Translations under genes and position numbers: made by a program
Source of the DNA: Gnetum montanum
Taxonomy: Eukaryota > Streptophyta > Gnetopsida > Gnetales > Gnetaceae
Length of the DNA: 64,000 nucleotides
Reading direction: 5' to 3'
Assembly (NCBI GenBank): GCA_015680685.1
Contig: MNCI01001919.1
Span: forward strand, 504,416-568,415
The notes under the pieces: generated by a model
The model's input: only the letters and a program-made list of their open reading frames with translations
Told to the model about the DNA's origin: nothing
Database searches by the model: none
Shown: piece after piece, positions 11,226-21,330 of the stretch
Numbering within the stretch: position 1 is the first letter of the stretch
Layout of the letters: each line of letters begins with the position of its first letter

Positions 11226-12995
11226 TGTGTGTGTGTGTGATCCACCCTGTAAGTTTGTCCCATAATAAGCGTTCTTCATGATGGTCTAAACTATTTTCAT
11301 ATTGATTGCTAATGTTTGGTTTTTACCTTTAAGTCACAATGTTGATACTAAGGTATGTTTATTTTGATATGGTAGGAAATGAGACCACTTCATCCATCCA
11401 TCCACCAATTTCTATGGTTTCTCTCGGCTTGGAAATGTACAGTCCCTTTCTAATAAGAACTTTAACGAATTGGTGACTGGGGATTTCTCAAACTAAGGAA
11501 GGACTCATGGATTGAAAAGGGTGTGACTTCAAAGGAACTTGATGCTTTTGTGTTGATCATTCTCTTGGGTGCTTGAATGTTTCTTCTTGAGTTTTCTTGT
11601 TGTTCCGATGTTACCCAATTATCAGAAGCCAAGACAATAAAATAAGAAATCTTTGCATGGTGTGGTTCTCATGCATAAAAATACAAAACACAAAAAGAAA
11701 AAAAAAACCAAGTGAGAATTCAAAGCACACCCCTTAAGATGAATAAACTTGGGCTACAAGCACTAGTTATGGAACCCAAAAGTGTTCCCTCTAACTAAGG
11801 CCCTTCTCACTTCCCATTCTCTCCTTTGTTCCATCGGAATGGTGGTGGCTCTTAGAGTGTGCATTCTTGTTGCCCAAGTGGATGGTTTAACTGAATGCAT
11901 TGATGCAAATTCACTGGATATGGTTGGTTTGAGGCTGGCATTGGAATGAGATTTACCAAGTCACATTAATCATCAAACATACAAGGGGCTGTACACCACC
12001 TTGTTCTTGGGATTCCATTTCATTTCTCTTCTCTCCATCCTTCTCTCCATTGTTCACCTCATTGTTGATTGTATCATTAGTGTATATATTTTGGTCGATG
12101 CATTGTTTTCTTTTTGGTGAATTCTTGTGGTTAAGACTAACTCTTGTTCCAAATGACATTCCTAAAGCCAACGAACTCTTTGAATGTGGGTTTGTCAGGG
12201 CATTAAGGGCATGAGCCTGCTTTGGGGAGGACCCACTGACATTCCTATTTGGAGCATTAGTTAACTTCTTTCCCTTAACATTTTTACAATTAATTTTATT
12301 TTGTTCATTTCCATCTTGAAATCCACTTCATCGGTGCCATAGTTGTCCCTTTTTATCTCTCTTTCTTACTCCTTTTCTTTCTCCATTCTAACACTACTGG
12401 AGGTTCACGATTAGTCATGGGGGTACGGGGCCTGATTTTTTCGATTTTCTCCTAGCCCCAAAATTTTTAATTTTCTTCCTAACCCCTACAACTTCGGTAG
12501 TCATCAATCACATATTCCCAGATCCATATCAGCCATACCACAACCTAGTCAATGGACTTACACTAAAGCAAGGTATCAATTACATGATGATCCAATTACC
12601 CTTGCTAATATATGATTGTGTTGTATGTGCAGATGGCAGACATGCAAACAATGGATTGGATCTGGCGCAAACACTTGGAGTGGAGCCTTGCTAGACACAG
12701 CGATGCAAGGAGCAAGATCAATGGCACGCTTACGAATGGACAACGAAGGCACAATTTTGGCATTGGCAGCAGTAACATTTCTTTCTCTCTCTCTTTTTCT
12801 CAGCTGCCAACAAAGGCTTGATGTCATTGTAATAAGGTGTTCCCCTTGTTGTCATGAACACCAGTTTTGTCAAGTCTTGTAATAATGATCCGTTCACATG
12901 TCATCCCATTAGTTCCATTCCCCTCGATAATTCCATACCTACCTGATATTATTATAAGGAACTCGAGGACGAGTTTTCATTCAGTCATGGGGTTA
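11226..12995 (+). other. Element A 3' untranslated region
   Basis: Non-coding, conserved against the reverse complement of B 49064-50840. Landmarks: 'gctaatgtttggtttttacct' in A near 11308 and in B near 50780, and 'aactcgaggacgagttttcat' near 12961. No env-like reading frame is visible. The tract just before the 3' LTR ('cagtcatggggtta', 12982-12995) is a weak polypurine tract. Confidence 0.75.
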
Positions 12996-13768
12996 TGATG
13001 AGACGCGATATCGCATGCACCATGATATCGCATATGCAATATCGTGGCCGTCGCGATATCGCATCCCATGCAATATCGCGTATGCGATATTGCATCGTCC
13101 CCTGCAATATCGCATACGCGATATTGCGGTTCATTGCCAAATTTATAAATAAGAGGCATCACTCCCCTCATTTGTCATCCTAGACTAGAAGTAGCAAAGC
13201 TCTGGCAATTTAATCACTCCAGAAATAGAATATTTTCCATGTGCCCGCAGTAGGAGTCCCCAAGTGAACGGATCTTTATTCAAGCAGCTTTGTACTTGAA
13301 CGCAAGTTGTGTACAGCAATAAAGACGAGCTTTGTGGATAAACCTTGCAGTGCATGGAANAGGTGCCTCAGTATGACCACTTCAAGCACGTGCGTTACAT
13401 GTGGTGATCCCAGAAACGATTAGCGTTTGGTAGCCACAGTTGCATAGTTCAGGGTGTGTACGGTAAGTGGGAACAGATGCTGACGCTAGTTAATTTAGAC
13501 TTAGGACATTAGTTAGAGTTAGTTAGTTTCTCAACCCTTTGCTCTTAGTGTAGAAGACATAAAACCAGAAAAGACCAAAAAAATCATTTACCTCGGACTT
13601 ACTTAACCATACACCATGACAACAACAAGTAAGTCTGGGAAGACAATGAATGATTAACCCCAAGTGTTCCATGGGGCGTTTAGGAATTTAGTCTATGGAG
13701 TTCGACCGGATCGCGTGTGCTATGCTTGTTTCATATGGTTGAGTGTAGGGGTACCTTGCCACTCATCA
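12996..13768 (+). repeat. Element A 3' LTR, shortened at an N
   Basis: Starts TGATGAGACGCG, ends CCACTCATCA. A single N at 13360 stands where the 5' LTR has about 240 bp (7032-7272). Elsewhere the two LTRs agree closely. Confidence 0.92.
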
Positions 13769-15420
13769 GGGCTCATGAATTCACTCCCTTCGCATATGAC
13801 ATCATCCTCCTTTTTGAGCCCCAGCACCGACTCATCTCCCAGCTCCTTATGGCAAGGAGCCAAAACTCACAGCGACCCAAAAAGGAGCCCCAAAACCAAG
13901 ACGAGGAAGATGACTTCACAGCACAATCTAAACATGAGGATTTGTATTACACCCTCACTCCCTGTGCCTATGTGAACCCATAATTCCACCCTCTCATGGG
14001 ACAAATGGCCCCTCACCAAGTGTCAACGAGCACACAAGCACCAGTATCTCGACAGAGATTACCCACGTCCATCTCCACCTAGTACATATCATATGTGCAA
14101 ACACATGGAGCTCCTTTCATCACTTCAAATCTACATATCCAAGGTGTCACTTCATAGTTTGTGGCTAGGCAAGGAACCATACCGCTTGTTCAAAAATCCA
14201 CTCAGTTCAATGTGCCACACCCCGCAACCACAACTCTGAACGTTGCTCCATAGTAACAAATAACAACCCAACAATCTCCCCAACCAATTGACCTGCCTAC
14301 TACCGAAGAGTGGAAAGAAGCCAAACAAATGATGCAAGCATTAGTTGAAGAGGTAAAGCACCTCAAAATGGCAAACACTGAACAAGTTAAAGTACTGGAC
14401 TTCTACCAAGATGATCCAATTAGCTCTTCCATGCCACTGTTAGCTTTACCCAAGGGAATCATACTCCCACAGTTAACCAAGTACAATGGGCAGGGAGACC
14501 TGAACGCTCACTTGGTAACATTCTGATCAAAGACCCTATTGCTTCAAGCTTGGCCCCATGCAATCCTACACATGTTCGCCATGTCCCTAACTGACAGTGC
14601 CTTAGACTAGTACCGAGCCTTGCCACATAACTCCATATCCTCTCTGGAGGATCTATTACATCATTTTGTCACCCATTTTAAGTACAACCTCCAGCCAAAG
14701 GCCACACTAGACACTCTGATATAGGTGAAACAAGCACCACTAGAGCCTATGCAGAAGTTCATTCAACGATGGAGTGTAGCCCTTAATGAACTTCATGAGC
14801 CCATCCCTGAAACGTATTTGCTTATGATTCTAAAGGGAGATGTGAATGACTTTATTAAGTCAAAAATGTACCACCTAAGTGCTCAAACATTGAGCCAAGC
14901 CTTCATGCAGATTAAGAACATTGAACAAGCTGGACAAACTAGCAATGATCCCGCCTATGTGGCTTACAAGAACCAACACATTGCCAAACAAAAGACAATA
15001 ACAGAAACTGTAGCTACAAGCACAAAAGCAACAAACACTAGTACCAACCTTCTTGCAATGACAGGGGCCATGGCAAGGCCCAACTTTTAGCACAAGGATC
15101 TCTCTAAGTATACGCCATTACCCATGCGACCCTCTGAACTACTAGAGCAACTCCTCAAAGTCAGGCAAATCCAATACAAACAAGTATCGGAGAATGCCCT
15201 CCGAAGACATGATAGGTACTACGAGCTACTAATGAACCCCACCTTAGCAGCACCAAATGAGCCCCCGGTCCCGCGACACTTCAAATTAGATCAATTCTGG
15301 CACTACCACCAGATGTCTGGTCACAATACCGACAACTGCCATGCCTTATAGGATGATCTTTAGACAATGATAAAATGGGGCCAACTCAACATCAACACCC
15401 TGAGTCAACCTAGCACAGAT
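13769..15420 (+). pseudogene. Tat1 gag, main piece
   Basis: Resumes in the frame of 6546-6693 and continues to 13983, then is broken by stops and shifts. Landmarks: retrotransposon gag core with P-Q-L-T-K-Y-N-G-Q-G-D-L (about 14480-14512), W-P-H-A and F-V-T-H-F-K-Y-N, and M-Q-K-F-I-Q-R-W (14752-14775). A conserved block starts M-R-P-S-E-L-L at 15124. A zinc-finger-like end, W-H-Y-H-Q-M-S-G-H-N-T-D-N-C, lies near 15300-15342. That H/C arrangement is typical of Tat-lineage gag. All blocks except the broken linkers recur in Tat2. Confidence 0.88.
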
Positions 15421-16077
15421 GATGCCTCCTATGTCATAAACTCCATTAGCATAGGAAGCAAGTCCAAACCTGGACGGCAACCTTTCATGATCCGTATGCC
15501 TCTCAGCAAGGCAATGATCCCCTCCACCTCCATGAGCAAGAGGCCTCCAATTATCATCCAGGTGTCACCTCGAGCACTTGCAAAACCTTTCGTGGTCAAA
15601 GTACCACCGCAATTATCTGCTAAGATGAAATTGGCATGATGCACCGACCACAACCACAAAGAAACCTTTTGTCATCAAGGTGTCACAACAAGCTAGTCAA
15701 ACACCAACGACTCCTCCCAAACTACCATTTGTCATAAAGGTATCACCACATGATGGCCCCTCACCTACCTAGAGCCCAACCATAGGCAACATCTCAATCT
15801 CTTCTCCCTTAAGAGTCAACCTTGCCAACAACATGGGTAAGCCTACCAAATGGTAGTAGAAGAGGAAAAACGAACTATGGACAACATCCACAGCCGAAGA
15901 AAAGGCCACACCAAGCAAGGAACAATCGAATGCTAGGGCCCCTACTCCTAATCTCAAGTAAACCAGGCCCAAGCCCTCAACCCACATGAAGGAAGCCAAA
16001 TTCAACACAACAACCAACAACATAGACTTCGTAGCTACACTAGCCCAGGTAAAAAAATGCTCAAATAGAAGAACACA
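15421..16077 (+). other. Tat1 gag-protease linker
   Basis: Low-complexity coding remnant rich in Pro, Ser and Lys with repeated phrases of the form P-F-V-V-K-V (about 15480-15760). The linker counterpart in Tat2 lies near 21780-22090. No domain recognised. Confidence 0.55.
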
Positions 16078-16640
16078 ATGATGAGCTTGTATGACCTGGT
16101 CATAACTTCAGCCGCTTACTGTGAAGCCTTGGCTCAAACGTTAGCATCCATTCTTGTTANTGCTTACTGTGAAGCCTTGGCTCAAACGTTAGCATCCATT
16201 CTTGTTATGGAGGAAATCCTCGCAAATGAGGAATCCATCCATGCAATGATTTTACAATACACACCACAAGGATTGGGTTCACACACCTTAGCCTTCCGCG
16301 ACAATGTAGTTAAAGTCAACCCCAAACGAGGGGAGGTCACAGTAGCTCCATTGTTGATTAACGTACGTTTTGGGCAATGTACCATTCGTATAGTGCACGT
16401 TGATGATGGTGCGGCAGCAAACGTAGCTTTATACTCTATCATCGACAAACTAGGCATGACAGAGGAGATCATGCCAACAAAAACCACGTGTTTAAAATCC
16501 TTCAACAGATCACGTGTCACAGTTAAGGGCACAATCACCTTACCCTTTGTGGCAAGAGAACAATTCCCCACCAGCACGGAGTTCACTATCATAGAAGAGA
16601 TGCCAAGTTTCAACATGATTTTGGTAGACCTTGGTTAGCC
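16078..16640 (+). pseudogene. Tat1 protease region
   Basis: Open for 187 codons across an N at 16160. The expected D-S/T-G-A catalytic site reads D-D-G-A inside V-H-V-D-D-G-A-A-A-N-V (near 16399-16431). The second motif reads P-S-F-N-M-I-L-V (near 16600-16630), where an intact element would have I-L-G-R. Both changes suggest loss of activity. A 46-bp segment is duplicated around the N (16114-16159 and 16162-16207), inflating the frame by about 16 codons. Confidence 0.8.
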
Positions 16641-17040
16641 CAACAACGGGCCGTTTCCTCACCGATACATCAAGAAATCTACCTTTCATATGAAGGTGGA
16701 AAAGTCATCATACATGGTTATAACACTCCCTTTCAAGCCATCCATAACATAGACATGTCACAAGTCTTGAAAGAAGAGTCTCTTGATGGAACACCCATGG
16801 CAACAAACGCAACACCTAGAGCTAAAACGCCCAAACGAGTGGTAAAAATAAAAAGCCTCCCAGAGCAACCAATACCTAGCACGCCTCCTAGACCACATCT
16901 AGTTAGGAAACAACCACATGATCAAGGCTCCCCTATGGCCAAAAACATGTCTAATCCCCACCCACTCTTCACATTTGTTTGTTGTGCATACATCACCTTC
17001 GTTTGCATTGTACTAGCTTACGTGTTTACATGTAGCCCGA
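16641..17040 (+). pseudogene. Tat1 conserved post-protease block
   Basis: In the frame starting near 16670 the line Y-L-S-Y-E-G-G-K-V-I-I-H is shared with Tat2 (minus strand, near 20930, H-L-S-Y-E-G-G-K-I-I-I-H). In full Tat elements this block leads to reverse transcriptase. Here it passes into a Pro/Lys-rich stretch and a hydrophobic tail (about 16970-17030), then repeats. No reverse transcriptase follows. Confidence 0.7.
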
Positions 17041-17545
17041 AAAGGCCTTAAATTAGCTTGTGGACCAAAAAGGCCTTAAACTAACATGCACAGCCTAGAA
17101 AGGCCCTAAACTACCTCTTTTCACATTGTTTTATATTTTTCTTGTGCATTTAGGTTATGTTTTCAGCAGTTACTACTTGACATTGTGTTCTCTAGTTTCT
17201 TATTTTGCAGGATCACCTAGATGTACATGCATGCATCCACACATCGTCTTGGCATCATGACGGTAAACTAATACCATAGAATGTCTTGGCGTTATGATGA
17301 TAAACTAACACCATAGAGTTTTTTTGAAATGAAAATAAACTAGCACTCATCCAACATGACATTAAACTACCACACTCATCTGCCAGAGTCCGCTAAGACT
17401 ATACACTAGCTTGCCTTTTCACAATCTGCCAAGACTATAAACTAGCACGGTACCATCCACTATGACAATAAACTGGCAATGTCCAATGGGTTATGACATA
17501 AAACTAATCCATGATATTCTACTAAGACCATAAACTAGAAACATC
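17041..17545 (+). repeat. Tat1 3' UTR tandem array
   Basis: Two related degenerate arrays. About 17030-17120: three copies of 'aaaaggccttaaactaac'-like units. About 17255-17545: about ten copies of 'atgacaataaactagca' variants every 25-45 bases. Variable tandem repeats in the 3' UTR are a known trait of Tat-lineage elements. Confidence 0.7.
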
Positions 17546-18625
17546 ATCACTGGCCTACAGATCTACTGCTGCATTCAACCACCTATGCTCATCAAAACCT
17601 GCTACACGAAACTAATGTTGTTCAACATTTTGCTTGCTTGAAGCTCCACAGTGGCTCCATTGCACCAATTGCATTCAGGTCTAAAGTGTTTAAGCTAACA
17701 TCACTTGTGGTTTTCTTATCTTCTTGGAGTTGTGTTTGTAGGATGACACTCTAAGGTGTTCATACACGGATGCACTTCATTGCGATGACAAGGTACCAGA
17801 TTGTTCCTGATGCCCGCAACCGTGTCAATCAAACCATTAAAAAGTACATTTCTTACTCCTAGTGCATCCCCTATCCTCTTTCCCTCAGTTACATCCCATT
17901 CATCCCCAAAACTCTCAATGCATTGTTGCTCACTGTAACTCTCTAAGCAGTGGCAACACAAAACGATGCATAGCACATGATGACAAGTACGAGTACAACA
18001 CTAAAAAAATGTTCTTCACAAAAAAAAGAAGCAAAGAGAAAAAATCCACAACAAGACCATTGGCACTTCCCATACACACCCTAGGAAAAAAGGTAGTTGT
18101 CTTAAAGGAAACACTCATGTCTTAAGCAATCATGTTGCATCTCACCATGTGGCTTTGGCAGTTGACAACAGGTTCCCTTAAACATGGCACAAGGATCTTG
18201 TTTCTCCAAGGGATGCACTTCCTCACTGCATGACTTTGGTTGTTTACAACAAGTTCCCTTAAACACAACACAAGGGTTCTATTTCTCCAAAGAATGCACT
18301 TCCCATGTCTTAGTTCCAAGTCCGCTAGATACTGGCTACCGACAGGCACCAACATGACTTGTTCACAAGAGAGCATCCCTCTCCCGCNCACCAACATGAC
18401 TTGTTCACAAGAGAGCATCCCTCTCCCGCAGTCTAAATGAAATGACCCCATGATCAACCCTTGATCCCTCCCAGTCACAGCCTACATGTACTCCTAAACA
18501 TAGTGCGATGACATCTGGCCATGGCCAATGGTCAGTGCTGGATGCCAAGTTGATCATGGTGTTTTGTACTTCTTTGTCGACACCTATCAGGTAGATTCCT
18601 CCAGGTGTCAACAAAGAGGGTCCAA
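17546..18625 (+). other. Tat1 3' untranslated remainder
   Basis: No coding signal. Contains a diverged near-duplicate pair ('ggcacaaggatcttgtttctcc' and 'aacacaagggttctatttctcc', near 18187 and 18260). An exact 41-bp duplication flanks an N at 18388 (18347-18387 and 18389-18429), most likely an assembly join. No clear polypurine tract precedes the LTR at 18626. Confidence 0.6.
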
Positions 18626-20763
18626 TGAAAACACCACAAAAGTTTTAGTAACACTTCTAGACAACTTGTGAGCCTTTGAAAAAACCTCAAAAGGCCCACA
18701 ATGGAGCAAGCAAGGTCCCCCAGAGGCCCATAGATGACTACAGCAAGTCTCAACAGCAAGAATCAAGGGTTTTAGGCCCAAAAAAGTGCAAGTTTGGTCA
18801 CACACACTTTGGTCACACTACCCAGTGTATGACCAGCATGTGTATAGCGTGACCAAACTTTGGAGCCCCAAATTGTGTCCAACCAGGCTGAATTTGGACA
18901 TGAAAACCCTCCTTGAGCATCACTGGAGTCCCCTATAGCTCCCACATCTAAAACCTTGAAATTCGAGCTCAAAATCAAATGTTTTGAGCCACTTTCAATT
19001 GGTCATGGCGAGGTCATGCTACACAGAGTGACGACAATGTGACCAAAAAAGAACAGCTCAATTTGGGCACCTCTAGGCAGAATTTTGACATGAATTCAAC
19101 TTTTGGGAGCTAGGCAGCAATTGTACATGTTCATAGGCTCTAGAAAATCAAAATTCAGGCATCAAACATGGAATTTTTAGTTAGTAACATTGAGGTCACA
19201 CTGCATAGCATGACCACAATGTGACCAAGAAAAAACAGGGCACATCAAGCAGTTTCAAGTCCAATTTCAACATGAACTCAATCCCCAAGGGACATGAAAC
19301 AACTATACTAACTCTTAGGTTTCAAAAACTCACAATTTGGGCCTCAAATATGGCATTTTGAATTGGTCACGCTGAGGTCACGCTGCACAGCATGACCAAA
19401 CCAAAAAGCCCCAAAACAACAGCAAAATGGAGTCAAATTTAGCATGCACACCACCCTAGAGAGTAGGTAGTAGTTGAGCATCAACAAACAGGCATCAGCA
19501 TCCAAAAATTAGCTCAAAAAAGGTCATAGACATTTGGCCATGCTAAGGTCATGCTGGGCAGCATGACCATAGCATGAACAACTAAAAGTGTTATAAAATA
19601 GCCTCCAAATTAGCTCAAAATAGACATGTAGAACCCTCTCGACCTTAGGCATGTAGATCCACTCCGAAAATGGATCTCGTAGGTTAAAAATGAGCTCAAA
19701 ATGAATTGTAAACATTGGACATGTAGATGGTCACGCTTTCACACTGATGCCAGCATATGCACAACATAAACACTGGGACACTAGGATGCTGGACACCAGA
19801 CGCTGATGCCAGGACATGCTGCAGACACACCAGAGCTAGATCCATGCATGCTGGAGGCCTTGGCGGAGCAAAAACAACATAGATCTATAGATCCAGAGGC
19901 CATACATCCAGATCCACTATTTTACTTTAACATTCTTTGTACATTTTGCATTTTTCAGCATATCAAGCTCTTACACTATGGATTACACACACCAGCGTAA
20001 GAGATCTTGGTCACAATGCACCCTGTACATTGTAAAATTATGTGCATCCGGTTAAAACGTTCACACCTGTCACTCGATCTACATTTCCTACATCTGGTAA
20101 CCATGGATCTTCCACACATATTCGAATCCCACACTCAAACCTACATAAATACCCCGATCTTAGACTAAACTGAGGTCGGCAATTTTGGGGCATCAGGATC
20201 TAGAGAGTTGGTGAATCTCATCATCATTATCTTGTACAATTTAGCATTACTCAAACTAGGTCATGCTAAGAACTTGGGGCAATTTTGGTCACGTTGTACA
20301 CCTACAATCATAAATCCACAACCTTTCGGCACCAGTACACCCTTCACATCGGGGCTAAACATCTGCCTTGCAATCAATCCGCAACTACATTTTGACTGGT
20401 GGACCTTTTTTTTGTAATCATCAATCAATGCAAATAGTTACAATTTTTCCATCCATTATTCTCTATTTATGCCATTTACATTTGTTATGAATTTCATTAC
20501 ATTTTTTTATGTTTTATTTTTGTCTTACCTCTCGTACATTCATTTACATTTTAGTTTGCATTTGTTTATGTATAACCCAGTGCATCGCAATAGCACACGC
20601 TAGGGGATGTCCTTGTTTGATCTACGCACAGATCATTCAAGGCACTCCACCTTTGTTTATTTTTGGATTGCCCTTGCATGAAGGTGGGGTCTTACTGTAT
20701 CTTCCGTAGATCTCTCGGCATCCATTTCATTCCAACCTCGCACCGACAATTTTGGATAGTACA
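18626..20763 (+). repeat. Tat1 3' LTR
   Basis: Starts TGAAAACACC, ends GGATAGTACA, followed by TSD CCCAT at 20764-20768. Collinear with 3757-5889, including the 180-bp units. Confidence 0.93.
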
Positions 20764-20768
20764 CCCAT
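20764..20768. repeat. Target-site duplication of Tat1, right copy (CCCAT)
   Basis: Identical to 3752-3756. Confidence 0.92.
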
Positions 20769-21330
20769 CATTGCTAATTTTGGCATAGTCTATGTTATTG
20801 TGATTTTTGACTTCATTCTTTACATTAGGAGTTTCTTCTTAAAACTCCACCTTATATCCTTACTCTATGTTAAAATTGTTAATAAATAAGGAAACTACAC
20901 CATCTTCATGGATTATAATTTTGCCTCCCTCATAAGATAGGTGAATCTATTAATGGATTGGGGATGAAACTTGGTGTCTCTTCCAAAACTAAGAAATTGA
21001 TGAATGTGGGTAAATGTTTCCCAACAATGAAGTCTAGCAAAATAGATCCTCTCACTACTACCCATGATTCATTAAAAGATTTAAGAGTAGAAGTGAAGGT
21101 ATCTTGGATATGCTCCACCAAGCCTAAACATTCAACAAGGGGAATGGGTATAACATTTTTTGTCACCCAATCATCAATGTGTACTCAATATACACTATAT
21201 TAGTTAATCCTTATCATTATGAAGAGAGGAACTCTAGACATCTCACCACTTTGTGTGTTTACCTCATTGTTATGAAATGTCAAGGTACTTAATTTCCTCC
21301 CTTGGTGAAGAAGGCATCATCATTGCATGA
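20769..21330 (-). pseudogene. Tat2 protease remnant
   Basis: Minus-strand relative of the Tat1 protease. Matching landmarks: T-L-K-S-F-N-E-S against C-L-K-S-F-N-R-S, E-E-T-P-S-F against E-E-M-P-S-F, and S-Y-E-G-G-K-I-I-I-H near 20930. The catalytic D-x-G-A segment is missing; near 21185 the line jumps from upstream sequence to a later motif. Tat1 inserted just downstream. Confidence 0.75.

Larger units (their letters stand above)
6699..13768 (+). mobile_element. A: Athila-type Ty3/gypsy element, pol hidden or lost at an assembly gap
   Basis: LTRs 6699-7680 and 12996-13768, both bounded by TGATGAG and CTCATCA. PBS matches tRNA-Asp. gag at 7821-10240, protease to about 11120, then 101 Ns, then a 3' untranslated region. 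The minus-strand relative B has reverse transcriptase, RNase H and integrase in the corresponding interval (about 50840-53955). The lineage call rests on the tRNA-Asp PBS and close similarity to B, whose reverse transcriptase is Athila-like. Confidence 0.92.
3757..20763 (+). mobile_element. Tat1: non-autonomous Tat-lineage Ty3/gypsy element, split by element A
   Basis: LTRs at 3757-5889 and 18626-20763, perfect TSD CCCAT, putative PBS at 5896. Internal order: 5' UTR with tandem arrays, gag (6546-6693 plus 13769-15420), protease (16078-16640), a conserved post-protease block, a 3' tandem array (17041-17545), then the 3' LTR. No reverse transcriptase, RNase H or integrase motif is visible between 16640 and 18625, so the element depended on a relative for mobility. 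Lineage rests on the Tat-style gag C-terminus (H-x-M-S-G-H-x-T-D-N-C) and protease context. Element A (6699-13768) is inserted in gag. The LTRs agree at roughly nine positions in ten where I compared them. Confidence 0.9.

Noticed and set aside
10722-11263. Minus-strand frames over the element A protease, one running through the N gap
   Set aside because: Antisense shadows; translation across Ns has no meaning.
16182-16616. 144-codon minus-strand frame opposite the Tat1 protease
   Set aside because: Shadow of the real plus-strand frame; no domain and no codon-like pattern of its own.
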